This document shows positions 7,701 to 16,670 of a DNA stretch of 64,000 bases, in pieces. The notes below the pieces were generated by a model. It saw only the letters and a program-made list of their open reading frames with translations, was not told where the DNA came from and ran no database searches. The position numbers were made by a program, and so were the translations under genes. Each line of letters starts with the position of its first letter. Position 1 is the stretch's first letter. Source of the stretch: Acidovorax sp. RAC01 (GTDB taxonomy: Bacteria; Pseudomonadota; Gammaproteobacteria; Burkholderiales; Burkholderiaceae_C); assembly GCF_001714725.1 (NCBI RefSeq), contig NZ_CP016447.1, forward strand, positions 434,001-498,000, in the 5' to 3' direction.

Positions 7701-10091
7701 ATGCTATCGAACCTGCCAGCCGAACTCCGCACCATCGTGGGCGGTGTGCGCACCATGTACGGCGACGAGGGCCCTACGGCAGGCCGCCTGCGCTACGAGC
7801 ATCTGGTCTCGGTGTTGCGCCTCACACCGATCGCCATGGTTGCCAACGTCGGCAATGCCAGCCTGTTGCTCTGGGCGTTCCGAGGCGAGTGGACTCCCTG
7901 CCTCATTGCCTGGTGGCTCCTCATGGCGGGGATGGGATCCATGGCCGGCTGGCGATGGGTGACCTTCCGCCGCAAACCCCTGCCGATCGTGTCCTGCCGA
8001 GGCATTCGGCGGTCGACATGGCACGCGGCGTTCCTGGCCTCTGCGTGGGCGGTCATGCCGATGGCCTGGTTTGCCGACGCAAGCCACGGCCAGCAGCTCG
8101 CCATTGCAACGCTGTTCACAGGAATGATGGGCGCGGGCACGTTTGTACTGGGCGCACTGCCGCTGGCCAGCCTGGCTTACGTCACCCTGTTTGCGGCGTC
8201 GTCGCTGGTCACCTTGCTGATGATGCGAGACCCCATCATGGCCGCAGTGGCTGTGTTGGTGCTTGTGTACGCGACCATGGCCTACATCGGCGGGCTTTCT
8301 TACTGGCGCAAGGCCACGGCACTCATGGTCTCGCAGGTGGAAGCCGTGCGCCACGAGCACATGCTGGCCGTGATGCTGCGCGACTTCGAGCAAAACGCCA
8401 CCGATGCGCTCTGGGAAACCGACGCACAGGGACAAGTGCGCAATCCGTCCGCCCGCCTGGCCAAGCTGCTGTGCACGCAACCGCAGGCATTGCAGACCCA
8501 GTCGCTTCAGCAATGGCTGCAGCACCACTGCCTGCGGGGCGCCGACGAGGTCAATGCAGCGATGCAAAGGGGCCTGCCTTTCCACAGCACGATGGTCACC
8601 ATCGAACACCAGGGGCGGCGCCAGCACCTGGAGTTCAACGGAAAACCGCTGTTTGACGAGCTGGGCGCACCCGGAGGCTGGCGCGGCGTGCTGGCTGACC
8701 GTACCGCCGTCGTGCAAGCCCATGAGCAATTGCATCGCCAGGCCCACAGCGACTCCCTGACCGGGCTGTCCAACCGGTTTGCGCTGCACGAAGCGGTGGC
8801 TGTGCAGCTCAGGTCAGGCCTGCCTGCCGGCGCACTGCTGTTGCTGGACCTCGACCATTTCAAGTCGGTCAATGACAGCCTGGGGCACTCGGCGGGGGAT
8901 GCCTTGCTGGCCAGTGTCGCGCAGCGGCTACGCGAGCACGCACCGGCGGCCAGCGCTGTGGCACGCCTCGGCGGAGACGAGTTCGCCATCCTGTTGCAGC
9001 CCGACGATCCAAAAAATGCGCAGCCTCCGGTCATCGCCGAGCAGCTCGCGCAGGATCTGGTTGCCGCACTGGCCCGACCGTTCCAGCTTGGCGAACGCTG
9101 GCTGCGCGTGGGCGCAAGCATCGGGCTGGCCCACCTGGACCAAGACGTCACCAGCGTCGATGAACTCCTTGTACGGGCCGACATTGCGCTGTACGAGGCC
9201 AAGGCACTGGGCCGCGGCCGCGCCTGTGGTTACAGCCCGGCCTTGCGCGAACGTACGTTGCGCCGCGCCCGGATTGAAGACGGGCTGCGCCAGGCCGTCC
9301 GCCGTGACGAGCTGTCCCTGCACTGGCAGCCCAAAGTAGACCTTACCCACTGGAAGGTCACCGGGGCTGAGGCGCTCATGCGCTGGGATAACCCCGACCT
9401 CGGTCAGGTCAGCCCCGGCGAATTCATTCCCATTGCAGAGCAAGGCGGCCTGATTGAACTGGTAGGCCTGTGGGCACTCCGCCACGCCTGTGAATGCGCG
9501 CACCGGCAGCTGCCGGGCATCGTGGCGGCCGTCAACGTGTCTGCCGTCCAGCTCGCCGACCCGCAGTTTGCTCAGCTGGTGCAATCGGTACTGCAATCGA
9601 CAGGACTCACCCCGCACCGGCTGGAGCTCGAAATTACCGAATCCGTCTTTATCGAAGACACCGATGGAGCCCTTCGCCAGCTGCACGAGCTGCATGCACT
9701 GGGCGTGCGTATCGCACTGGACGACTTTGGTACCGGGTACTCATCGCTCAGCTACCTGTGCCGCTTTCCCTTCACCACGCTCAAGATCGACCGCAGCTTT
9801 GTGCAAGAAGCCATGGCTCGCCCCGAGGCCCTGGCGGTGGTGCACAGCATGGCCCACCTGGCGCGCGCACTGGGCATGCGAACCGTGTGCGAAGGCATCG
9901 AAACCCCCGAGCAGCTGGCCATGGTGATCGACGCCGGTATCGACGAGGCCCAGGGCTACCTTTTGTCCGCCCCGCGACCACTGGAGCACTTTCAGTCCTT
10001 CACCGACGGATGGGACACACAGCATGCGCCGCTGGAGTTTCTGCCGCACCAGGCCGCACCTGGAGAGCCGCAGCAAACACATCCCTCTTGA
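7701..10091 (+). CDS. Membrane-anchored GGDEF-EAL cyclic-di-GMP protein
   Basis: Putative bifunctional cyclic-di-GMP synthase/phosphodiesterase. Order: five or six membrane helices (residues about 35-210), a PAS-like segment ('NATDALWETDAQGQVRNPSARLA'), a GGDEF domain with the intact signature 'ARLGGDEFAILLQ' and the entry helix 'DSLTGLSNR', then an EAL domain with intact 'GAEALMRW', 'NVSAVQL', 'ELEITES', 'LDDFGTGYSSLSYL', 'LKIDRSFV' and 'CEGIETPEQ'. All residues needed for both catalytic sites appear present, so neither domain is obviously dead. I chose ATG 7701; an in-frame ATG at 7602 would add 33 poorly structured residues. Neither has a strong ribosome binding site. Confidence 0.88.
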   Translation: MLSNLPAELRTIVGGVRTMYGDEGPTAGRLRYEHLVSVLRLTPIAMVANVGNASLLLWAFRGEWTPCLIAWWLLMAGMGSMAGWRWVTFRRKPLPIVSCRGIRRSTWHAAFLASAWAVMPMAWFADASHGQQLAIATLFTGMMGAGTFVLGALPLASLAYVTLFAASSLVTLLMMRDPIMAAVAVLVLVYATMAYIGGLSYWRKATALMVSQVEAVRHEHMLAVMLRDFEQNATDALWETDAQGQVRNPSARLAKLLCTQPQALQTQSLQQWLQHHCLRGADEVNAAMQRGLPFHSTMVTIEHQGRRQHLEFNGKPLFDELGAPGGWRGVLADRTAVVQAHEQLHRQAHSDSLTGLSNRFALHEAVAVQLRSGLPAGALLLLDLDHFKSVNDSLGHSAGDALLASVAQRLREHAPAASAVARLGGDEFAILLQPDDPKNAQPPVIAEQLAQDLVAALARPFQLGERWLRVGASIGLAHLDQDVTSVDELLVRADIALYEAKALGRGRACGYSPALRERTLRRARIEDGLRQAVRRDELSLHWQPKVDLTHWKVTGAEALMRWDNPDLGQVSPGEFIPIAEQGGLIELVGLWALRHACECAHRQLPGIVAAVNVSAVQLADPQFAQLVQSVLQSTGLTPHRLELEITESVFIEDTDGALRQLHELHALGVRIALDDFGTGYSSLSYLCRFPFTTLKIDRSFVQEAMARPEALAVVHSMAHLARALGMRTVCEGIETPEQLAMVIDAGIDEAQGYLLSAPRPLEHFQSFTDGWDTQHAPLEFLPHQAAPGEPQQTHPS

Positions 10092-10632
10092 ACGCGCCCG
10101 AGAAGGCCGAGGCGGTTGCACATTGCGACCACCGCACAAGCTCGAGTTCTCCAAGGTGTTGCCTCATGTGTTCAACGAGCAGGGGGCGGTTCGGGCGGCC
10201 AGTGGGCTGGCCAGCACCCAGACGGTGGAGAGGGGGATTTAGGGGGTGCGGGCCTTCGTGCATTGGTGCGAGGCGCTGGCCACGGATGCCGATGCGGCCA
10301 CCGTCTGGCTGAGTTGAAGATGAGCCCCGAACACCTGAAGCGATCCCAGGTCATGGCAGAAGGAAAACACCGTGCAACGCCGCCCGAACCAGCACCAAGA
10401 GCGCAGTACCAAGCCGACCTGAATGCAAGCGCACAACCGGGGGGGCACGCCGCCCCCGGGAACACGCGTGCACAACAACATCGCAGGAGCTGGATGCAAC
10501 GGACGGGCCCTGACGGGCCCTAATGGGACAGCAGGAAGGCGTCAAGTCTTCACGCAACAGCGCGGAACACCACACCCGCCCTGACGGCCCACTGACCACC
10601 CCGACAACAGCCAGTGGGCGGCCAGCCCCACC
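10092..10632. other. 541-base gap between convergent genes
   Basis: No supported gene. It contains two hairpin-capable stretches: a GC-rich one at 10438-10461 (CCGGGGG paired with CCCCCGG) and one at 10587-10619 (GCCCACTG paired with CAGTGGGC). Neither is followed by a T-run, so I do not call them intrinsic terminators, although either could end the convergent transcripts. Confidence 0.4.
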
Positions 10633-13422
10633 TCACCCCGTATTGCGCAACCCGGCTGCAATCCCGTTGATCGAGATGTGGATACCCGTTTGCACCCGCT
10701 CGTCCCCCTGCCCCGCGCGCCAGCGGCGCACCAGTTCCACCTGCAGGTGGTGTAGCGGGTCGATGTACGGAAAGCGGTGCTTGATGGACCGGGCCAGCGC
10801 CGCGTTGTGGGCCAGGCGCTGCTTGTCGCCGGTGATGCGGGTCAGGGCCTCGGCTGTGCGGTGCCACTCGGCCTCGATGGCGGTGAAGACCTTCTTGCGC
10901 AGGCGCGCATCGGTCACCAGCTCGCTGTAGCGCGAGGCCAGGGCCAGGTCGCTCTTGGCCAGCACCATGTCCATGTTGGACAGCAGCGTGCCAAAAAACG
11001 GCCACTGGCGGTACATCTTCTGCAGCAGTGCCATCTGGGCCTTCGGGTCCTTGCCTTCGGCGTTGACAAACGCATCCACCGCCGAGCCAAAGCCGAACCA
11101 GCCGGGCAGCGTGAGGCGACACTGGCCCCAACTGAAGCCCCAGGGAATAGCGCGCAGGTCCTCGATCTTCTGGCTGGCCTTGCGGCTGGCAGGGCGCGAG
11201 CCGATGTTCAGCTCGGCAATTTCACGGATGGGGGTGGAGTTGAAGAAGTAGTCGGTAAAGCCTGCGGTGTCGTACACCAGCGCGCGGTAGCTGGCCATGC
11301 TGGCCAGCGAGAGCTGCGCTGCAGCGTCCAGAAACGCTTTGGTCGCAGGCTTGGTGGGCTGCAGCAGCGTGGCCTCCAGCGTGGCGGCCACCAGGGTTTC
11401 GAGGTTGCGGCGACCGATCTCGGGGTTGGCGTATTTGGAGGCGATCACCTCACCCTGCTCGGTCAGGCGGATCTGCCCGCGCACCGTGCCGGGCGGCTGC
11501 GCCAGGATGGCCTGGTAGCTGGGGCCGCCGCCCCGGCCCACCGTGCCGCCCCGGCCATGGAACATGCGCAGCTGGATGCCATGGCTGGTCGCGAGCTCAT
11601 CGAAGAGTTCGACGAGGGCGATCTCGGCGCGGTACAGCTCCCAGTTGCTGGTGAAGATGCCGCCGTCCTTGTTGCTGTCGCTGTAGCCCAGCATGATGTC
11701 CTGCTCGCCGCCGCTGCGCTGCACCAGGGCTGCAATGCCCGGCAGCGCATAGAAGTCGCGCATGATGGGTGCGGCGTTGCGCAGGTCTTCGATGGTCTCG
11801 AACAGGGGCACCACGATGAGGTGGTTTTTGGATTCGGCATCCAGCGTGCCGCTCATCAGGCCCACTTCCTTTTGCAGCAGCAGCACCTCCAGAAGGTCGC
11901 TCACGGTTTCGGTGTGGCTGATGATGTAGTGGCGGATGGCCTCGTGCCCGAAGCGCTCGCGCATCACGCGGGCGGTCTCAAAGATCGCCAGTTCGCCCTG
12001 GGCGTGGGCGCTGTAGCTGGCGCCCACCACGCGCAGCGGCCGCGCGTCGTTGAGCAGGCCCATCAGCAGCTTGCGCTTGGCCTCTTCCGTCAGGCTTGCA
12101 TACCGCGGCTCGATGCGCGCCGTGGCCAGCAGCTCGGCCACCACTTCTTCGTGCTTGTCGGAGCTCTGGCGCAGGTCCACCGTGGCCAGGTGAAAGCCGA
12201 AGACCTGCACCGCACGGATCAGCGGATGCAGCCGCTCGGCCGCCAGCGATTCGCCGTGGTGCGACTTGAGCGACGCCTCGATCACGCGCAGGTCGGCCAG
12301 GAACTCGTCGGCGCTGGCGTAGGGGTTTTGCGGTGCCACGGCGTGGCGAGCGGCTTCGCCACCGGTCAGCTGCTTGAGCGATGCGGCCAAGCGGGCGTAG
12401 ATCCCCGTCAGGGCGCGGCGGTAGGGCTCATCCAGGCGGTGCTCGCTCTGGTCGGGCGAGCGCTCGGCCAGCGCTTCCATCTCGGCCGACACCTGCACCA
12501 GCCGGGCCGACAGCGACAGCTCGCCGCCCAGGTAGTGCACTTCGGTCAGGTAGTGGCGCAGGGCCACTTCGGCCTGGCGGCCCAGCGCGTACTGCAGGGT
12601 CTGCGCGGTGACGTTGGGGTTGCCGTCACGGTCGCCACCGATCCACTGGCCCATGCGCAGAAAGCTGTGCACGGGGTACTGGCCCAGTTCGCTCTCCAGG
12701 TCGGCGTAGATCTTGGGGATCTCGCGCAGAAAGGTGGCCTCGTAGTACGACAGCGCGTTCTCGATCTCGTCGGCCACGGTGAGCTTGCTGTAGCGCAGCA
12801 GGCGCGTTTGCCACAGCTGGGCCACGCGGGCGCGCAGCTGGGCTTCGTTGGCAGCCAGCTCGCGCGGGGTGAGTGCGTCCTTGGCGGTGTTGTACAGCTG
12901 GGCCCGCACGCGGATGTCATCGCGCGCGGCCAGCAGCTGGGCGATGTCGCGCTCGGCATCCAGAATGCTCTTGCGCTGCACTTCGGTGGGGTGGGCCGTC
13001 AGCACCGGGGCCACGTAGCTGCTGGCCAGCGTCTGCGAAATCGTCTTGGGCGCAATACCGGCCCAGCGCAGGCGCGACAGGGCCACCTCGATGCTGCCCT
13101 CTTGCGTGTCGCCCGCGCGCTCGTGCACAGCGCGGCGGCGGATGTGGTGGCGGTCTTCGGCCAGGTTGGCCAGGTGACTGAAATAGGTGAAGGCGCGGAT
13201 CACGCTCACCGTCTGGTCGCCCGACAGGGACTTGAGCAGCTTCTTGAGCGCGCGGTCGGCTTCCTGGTCGGCATCGCGGCGGAAAGCCACCGACAGCTTG
13301 CGCACCTGCTCGACCAGTTCGTACGCGGCCACGCCCTCCTGGTCGCGGATCACGTCGCCCAGAATGCGCCCGAGCAGGCGGATATCATCAATCAGGGGCT
13401 GGTCCTTGTCGGATCGTTTCAT
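10633..13422 (-). CDS. ppc: Phosphoenolpyruvate carboxylase
   Basis: Makes oxaloacetate from phosphoenolpyruvate and bicarbonate, refilling the citric-acid cycle. The 929 residues are full length for a bacterial enzyme. Signatures are present: '[14 protein letters not shown]' with the catalytic histidine (about residue 140), '[13 protein letters not shown]', '[17 protein letters not shown]' and the C-terminal '[10 protein letters not shown]' that closes the active site in this family. The ATG is at 13422, 125 bases from the divergent hemC start, so the two genes share a promoter region. Confidence 0.97.
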   Translation of the reverse strand: MKRSDKDQPLIDDIRLLGRILGDVIRDQEGVAAYELVEQVRKLSVAFRRDADQEADRALKKLLKSLSGDQTVSVIRAFTYFSHLANLAEDRHHIRRRAVHERAGDTQEGSIEVALSRLRWAGIAPKTISQTLASSYVAPVLTAHPTEVQRKSILDAERDIAQLLAARDDIRVRAQLYNTAKDALTPRELAANEAQLRARVAQLWQTRLLRYSKLTVADEIENALSYYEATFLREIPKIYADLESELGQYPVHSFLRMGQWIGGDRDGNPNVTAQTLQYALGRQAEVALRHYLTEVHYLGGELSLSARLVQVSAEMEALAERSPDQSEHRLDEPYRRALTGIYARLAASLKQLTGGEAARHAVAPQNPYASADEFLADLRVIEASLKSHHGESLAAERLHPLIRAVQVFGFHLATVDLRQSSDKHEEVVAELLATARIEPRYASLTEEAKRKLLMGLLNDARPLRVVGASYSAHAQGELAIFETARVMRERFGHEAIRHYIISHTETVSDLLEVLLLQKEVGLMSGTLDAESKNHLIVVPLFETIEDLRNAAPIMRDFYALPGIAALVQRSGGEQDIMLGYSDSNKDGGIFTSNWELYRAEIALVELFDELATSHGIQLRMFHGRGGTVGRGGGPSYQAILAQPPGTVRGQIRLTEQGEVIASKYANPEIGRRNLETLVAATLEATLLQPTKPATKAFLDAAAQLSLASMASYRALVYDTAGFTDYFFNSTPIREIAELNIGSRPASRKASQKIEDLRAIPWGFSWGQCRLTLPGWFGFGSAVDAFVNAEGKDPKAQMALLQKMYRQWPFFGTLLSNMDMVLAKSDLALASRYSELVTDARLRKKVFTAIEAEWHRTAEALTRITGDKQRLAHNAALARSIKHRFPYIDPLHHLQVELVRRWRAGQGDERVQTGIHISINGIAAGLRNTG

Positions 13423-13547
13423 CAGGTTTGTCTCCGGAATGGATGGGGGCCCGGCGCCGCCAGCCCACGTTTTCCGGGCGCACCGGCCCCAGTGCGGGCG
13501 GATGCTAGCATCGCCCGCCGCTGAATAATTACAAACAGGTTACGAAC

Positions 13548-14579
13548 TTGAGCCCTAAAAACGATGCCCCCCACGCTCCGCCGCTTCGCGGGTCGCTGCC
13601 CCCCCAGGGAGGGAGCCTTTCGCCTTGGGGCGGCCCGGCGGCGAAAGATTCCCCCCCCATCGTGATCGCCACGCGCGAAAGCCGTCTGGCCATGTGGCAG
13701 GCCGAGCACGTTCAGGCGCTGCTGCAGGCCCGCGGCCACACCGTGCAGCTGCTGGGCATGACGACCAAGGGCGACCAGATCCTGGACCGCTCGCTCTCCA
13801 AGGTGGGCGGCAAGGGCCTTTTTGTGAAAGAACTGGAAACCGCGCTGGAAGAAGGCCGCGCCCACATTGCCGTGCACTCCCTCAAGGATGTGCCGATGGA
13901 GCTGCCCCCCGGCTTTGCCCTGGCGTGCGTGATGGAACGCGAAGACCCGCGCGATGCCTTTGTGTCCCCCGCCCATGCCAGCCTGGCGGCACTGCCCCAG
14001 GGCGCCGTCGTGGGCACTTCCAGCCTGCGCCGCCAGGTGCTGCTGCAGGCGCTGCGGCCCGACCTGCGCATCGAGCCGCTGCGCGGCAACCTTGACACCC
14101 GCCTGCGCAAGCTCGACGAAGGCCAGTACGACGCCATCGTGCTGGCAGCAGCGGGGCTCAAGCGCCTGGGGCTGGAGTCCCGCATCCGCGCCACGTTCGA
14201 GCCCGCCGACATGCTGCCCGCCGCGGGCCAGGGCGCGCTGGGCATTGAAGTGCGCAGCGACCGGCAGGATCTTGTCGACGCGCTGGCGCCGCTGGCCGAC
14301 CAGACCACTTGGCTCACCGTGGCAGCGGAACGCGCAGTCAGCCGCGCGATGGGCGGCAGCTGCTCGATGCCGCTGGCAGCCCACGGCACGTTCACGTCCG
14401 GCACGCTGCAGCTCGACGCTGCCTGGGGCGACACCGAAGGCCGCCTACCGCTGGTACGCGCCCAGGCCAGCGCCCCGGTGACCACGCTGGCACAGGCGGA
14501 AGCGCTGGGCCTGGCGATTGCACAGCGCCTGCGCGAAGGCGGCGCACGCGGCGCAGAGCCCGCAGCGCCACAGGCTTAA
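13548..14579 (+). CDS. hemC: Hydroxymethylbilane synthase (porphobilinogen deaminase)
   Basis: Joins four porphobilinogens into hydroxymethylbilane in the heme pathway. The family core starts at '[18 protein letters not shown]' (about residue 38) and includes 'GTSSLRRQ' and the cofactor cysteine in '[11 protein letters not shown]', residue 272 rather than about 242. The extra N-terminal residues are encoded by a copy of the palindromic repeat (13565-13645) read in frame. The start is uncertain: TTG 13548 begins 'SPKNDA' and reads through the repeat; GTG 13662 would start at the core but has a poor ribosome binding site. First gene of hemC-hemD-hemX-hemY. Confidence 0.93.
   Translation: MSPKNDAPHAPPLRGSLPPQGGSLSPWGGPAAKDSPPIVIATRESRLAMWQAEHVQALLQARGHTVQLLGMTTKGDQILDRSLSKVGGKGLFVKELETALEEGRAHIAVHSLKDVPMELPPGFALACVMEREDPRDAFVSPAHASLAALPQGAVVGTSSLRRQVLLQALRPDLRIEPLRGNLDTRLRKLDEGQYDAIVLAAAGLKRLGLESRIRATFEPADMLPAAGQGALGIEVRSDRQDLVDALAPLADQTTWLTVAAERAVSRAMGGSCSMPLAAHGTFTSGTLQLDAAWGDTEGRLPLVRAQASAPVTTLAQAEALGLAIAQRLREGGARGAEPAAPQA
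13565..13645 (+). repeat. Palindromic GC-rich repeat, copy a, inside the hemC 5' region
   Basis: Shares blocks with copies at 16524-16592 and 19576-19680: a C-rich start, CGCTTCGCG near 13582, a C-tract, and GGGGCGGCCC near 13626-13635. Here it is read in frame and gives the proline/glycine-rich N-terminus of HemC. The family resembles REP-like elements; I recall similar ones in Comamonadaceae but cannot verify that here. Confidence 0.6.
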
Positions 14580-14586
14580 GCTGACC

Positions 14587-15402
14587 GTGCCCCTGCCACC
14601 GCGCGTGATCGTCACGCGGCCCGCCCGCGAAGCTGCGCAGTGGGTGCATGGGCTTGCCAGCCACGGCATCGCCGCTGTGGCGCTGCCGCTGATTGCCATT
14701 GGCCCCTGCACCGCCCCAGAGGCCATCCATGCGCTGGAAGCCGCGCGCGCCAGGTCAGGCAGCTACCGCGCCCTGATGTTCGTCAGCGGCAATGCAGTGA
14801 CGTACTTTTTTGGATCAAAACAGGCTGTAGCGCTGGTTGAATCATCCCCTATAGCTATCAAAACAAGAGCATGGGCACCAGGCCCGGGTACCGCGTGGGC
14901 GCTCGCAGAGGCGGGCGTGCCCGCCGCGCTCATCGACGGCCCTGCACCCGATGCGCCGCAGTTCGATTCCGAAGCGCTCTGGCAGCAGGTGGGGGCGCAA
15001 CTGGAACCGGGCGACCGCGTACTGATCGTGCGCGGGCACTCGGGCGGTGTGCACGACACGCAACAGGGCACCGGCCGCGACTGGCTCGCCCGCCAGATTG
15101 AAAGCGCAGGCGCCCACGTCGATTTTGTGGTGGCATACCAACGCGGCGCTCCGACATTCGACGCGCAGCAAACCGCGCTCGCACAGCAGGCCGCCCACGA
15201 CGGATCGCTGTGGTTGCTCAGCAGTTCCGAAGCCGTGGCCCACCTGGCAGAGGCGCTGCCGGGGCAAAGCTGGGCAGACGCCCGCGCGCTGGTCACGCAC
15301 CCGCGCATTGCGCAGGCGGCGCGGGCCGCCGGTTTTGGTCGCGTTGACGAATGCCGTCCGTCACTGGAGGACGTGGTGGCGTCGATAGAATCGACCGCAT
15401 GA
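14587..15402 (+). CDS. hemD: Uroporphyrinogen-III synthase
   Basis: Closes hydroxymethylbilane to uroporphyrinogen III. The protein (271 residues from GTG 14587) has the loosely conserved two-domain HemD pattern: 'RVIVTRPAREAAQWV' at the N-terminus, 'LMFVSGNAVTYFF', 'AWAPGPGTAWALAEAGV', 'VLIVRGHSGG' and 'WLLSSSEAVAHL'. The segment between 'YFF' and 'AWAPG' (about residues 75-95) is encoded by an in-frame copy of the dispersed 65-bp repeat, so this loop is longer than I expect. The start is a GTG seven bases after the hemC stop. The stop overlaps the hemX start as ATGA, implying coupled translation. Confidence 0.88.
   Translation: MPLPPRVIVTRPAREAAQWVHGLASHGIAAVALPLIAIGPCTAPEAIHALEAARARSGSYRALMFVSGNAVTYFFGSKQAVALVESSPIAIKTRAWAPGPGTAWALAEAGVPAALIDGPAPDAPQFDSEALWQQVGAQLEPGDRVLIVRGHSGGVHDTQQGTGRDWLARQIESAGAHVDFVVAYQRGAPTFDAQQTALAQQAAHDGSLWLLSSSEAVAHLAEALPGQSWADARALVTHPRIAQAARAAGFGRVDECRPSLEDVVASIESTA
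14806..14871 (+). repeat. Dispersed 65-bp repeat, copy A, in frame inside hemD
   Basis: Reads T-run, AAAACAGGCTGTAGCGCT, a variable middle, then TAGCTATCAAAACAAGAGC. It aligns closely to the reverse complement of 26455-26518, sharing AAAACAGGCTGTAGCGCT and GCTATCAAAA at the same spacing. It adds about 20 codons without breaking the hemD frame. Confidence 0.75.
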
Positions 15403-16526
15403 GTTCCGTGCCGCCCATTGCCCCGCCTCCATCGCCCGCTGCCCCCGTGGCGGCACCGGCTGGTGCAGCCACGCAGGCGGGATTGCCCGGGCCCCTGCCG
15501 GCCACCCCGCGCGGCAATGCGCTGCAGTGGGTTCTGGCGGTCGTGGCGGCGGCGGCGCTCGTCAGCACCGGGCTGCTGTGGCAAAAGCTCAGCGGCATCC
15601 AGGAACAACTGGCCCGGCAGTCGGCCGACTCTGGCGCGTTGGCCATCGAGGCCCGCACCATGGCCCGCCAGGCCGAAGACCTGGTGCGCGAGACGGCGGC
15701 CCGCCTGTCGGTGGCCGAAGCCCGCGTGAGCGAAGTCGCCCTGCAGCGCAGCCAGCTTGAAGAACTGATGCAGAGCCTGTCGCGCTCGCGCGACGAAAAC
15801 CTGGTGGTGGATATCGAATCGGGCATTCGGCTCGCGCAGCAGCAAACCCAGCTCACCGGCAGTCTGGAACCCCTGGTGGCAGCCCTCAAATCGGCCAATC
15901 TGCGCATCGAGCGCGCGGCCCAGCCCCGCCTGGCGCCGGTACAGCGTGCCATCGGCCGCGACCTGGACCGCCTGACACGCGCCGCCGTGACCGACACCGC
16001 CGGCCTGCTGGCCCGGCTCGATGACCTGGTGCGCCAGGTGGACGAGTTGCCCGTACAAAACGCCGTGGCCCAGGCCGCTGCCACCCGCCGCCTGGGCGCC
16101 GGGCCGGCCACGACGCCCGCCGCGCCTTCGGCAGCGCCACAAGATACCGCGGCCTGGTGGCAGACCGCCCTGCAGCGCAGCTGGGAAGTGGTGCGCGACG
16201 AGGCCCGCGGCCTGGTCCGCGTGAGCCGCATCGACCAGCCCGAGGCCATCCTGCTGGCGCCCGAGCAGGCGTTTTTCCTGCGCGAGAACCTCAAGCTCAA
16301 GCTGCTGAACGCGCGGCTGGGCGTGCTGGCCCGGCAGTACGACTCGGCCCGGGCCGACCTCACCGCCGCCACGGCAGCGCTGAACAAGTATTTCGACCCG
16401 GCTTCGCGCCGCACGCAGGCCGCGGCCAGCACCCTGCAGGCCGCGCAAGCCAGCATGAAGGTGGCCGAGCTTCCGCGCCTCGATGAAACCCTGGCCGCGC
16501 TGGCCACCGCCGCTGCGGGACGATGA
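15399..16526 (+). CDS. hemX: HemX-like membrane protein of the heme operon
   Basis: 375 residues. A proline/alanine-rich cytoplasmic tail (1-42) leads to a single membrane helix ('WVLAVVAAAALVSTGLLW'), then a long, probably coiled-coil periplasmic part with 'IQEQLARQSADSGALAIEA' and a conserved C-terminal block ('ARGLVRVSRIDQPEAILLAPEQAFFLRENLKLKLLNARL') typical of HemX in beta- and gammaproteobacteria. The family is often labelled uroporphyrinogen-III methyltransferase, but this protein has no SAM-methylase motif, so that label should not be transferred. Function in heme synthesis is unproven; it may scaffold heme enzymes. Start chosen at the ATGA overlap with hemD. Confidence 0.88.
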   Translation: MSSVPPIAPPPSPAAPVAAPAGAATQAGLPGPLPATPRGNALQWVLAVVAAAALVSTGLLWQKLSGIQEQLARQSADSGALAIEARTMARQAEDLVRETAARLSVAEARVSEVALQRSQLEELMQSLSRSRDENLVVDIESGIRLAQQQTQLTGSLEPLVAALKSANLRIERAAQPRLAPVQRAIGRDLDRLTRAAVTDTAGLLARLDDLVRQVDELPVQNAVAQAAATRRLGAGPATTPAAPSAAPQDTAAWWQTALQRSWEVVRDEARGLVRVSRIDQPEAILLAPEQAFFLRENLKLKLLNARLGVLARQYDSARADLTAATAALNKYFDPASRRTQAAASTLQAAQASMKVAELPRLDETLAALATAAAGR

Positions 16527-16592
16527 TGCGCCGCCCCGAATCGCTTTGCGCCCTCCCCCCAAGGGTGACGACGTCCTCGGTGCGGGTCGGCC
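16524..16592 (+). repeat. Palindromic GC-rich repeat, copy b, between hemX and hemY
   Basis: Contains CGCTTTGCGCCCTCCCCC followed by AAGGG, GACGACGTCCTCG and GCGGGTCGGCC, matching the order of blocks in copy c (19576-19680) with a deleted central stem. It begins at the hemX stop and fills most of the 144-base hemX-hemY spacer. Confidence 0.6.
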
Positions 16593-16670
16593 TGTGCCCA
16601 GCGTTCGTGGCCTGTGCCGCGCCAGTGGCGGTGGTCGCGGGCGCACGCTGCGCGATGGGCAACCACTGAC

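Noticed and set aside
10587..10619. Hairpin GCCCACTG/CAGTGGGC as terminator of ppc
   Set aside because: No T-run on either strand after the stem.
10777..13524. 915-codon open frame opposite ppc, and similar long frames at 14763-17456, 21512-24577 and 49262-52144
   Set aside because: Composition-driven antisense shadows of ppc, the heme operon, valS and the reductase/kinase region; no family pattern, while the sense frames are unmistakable.
15399..16526. HemX as uroporphyrinogen-III C-methyltransferase
   Set aside because: Common label for the family, but there is no SAM-methyltransferase motif; it is a membrane-anchored coiled-coil protein.
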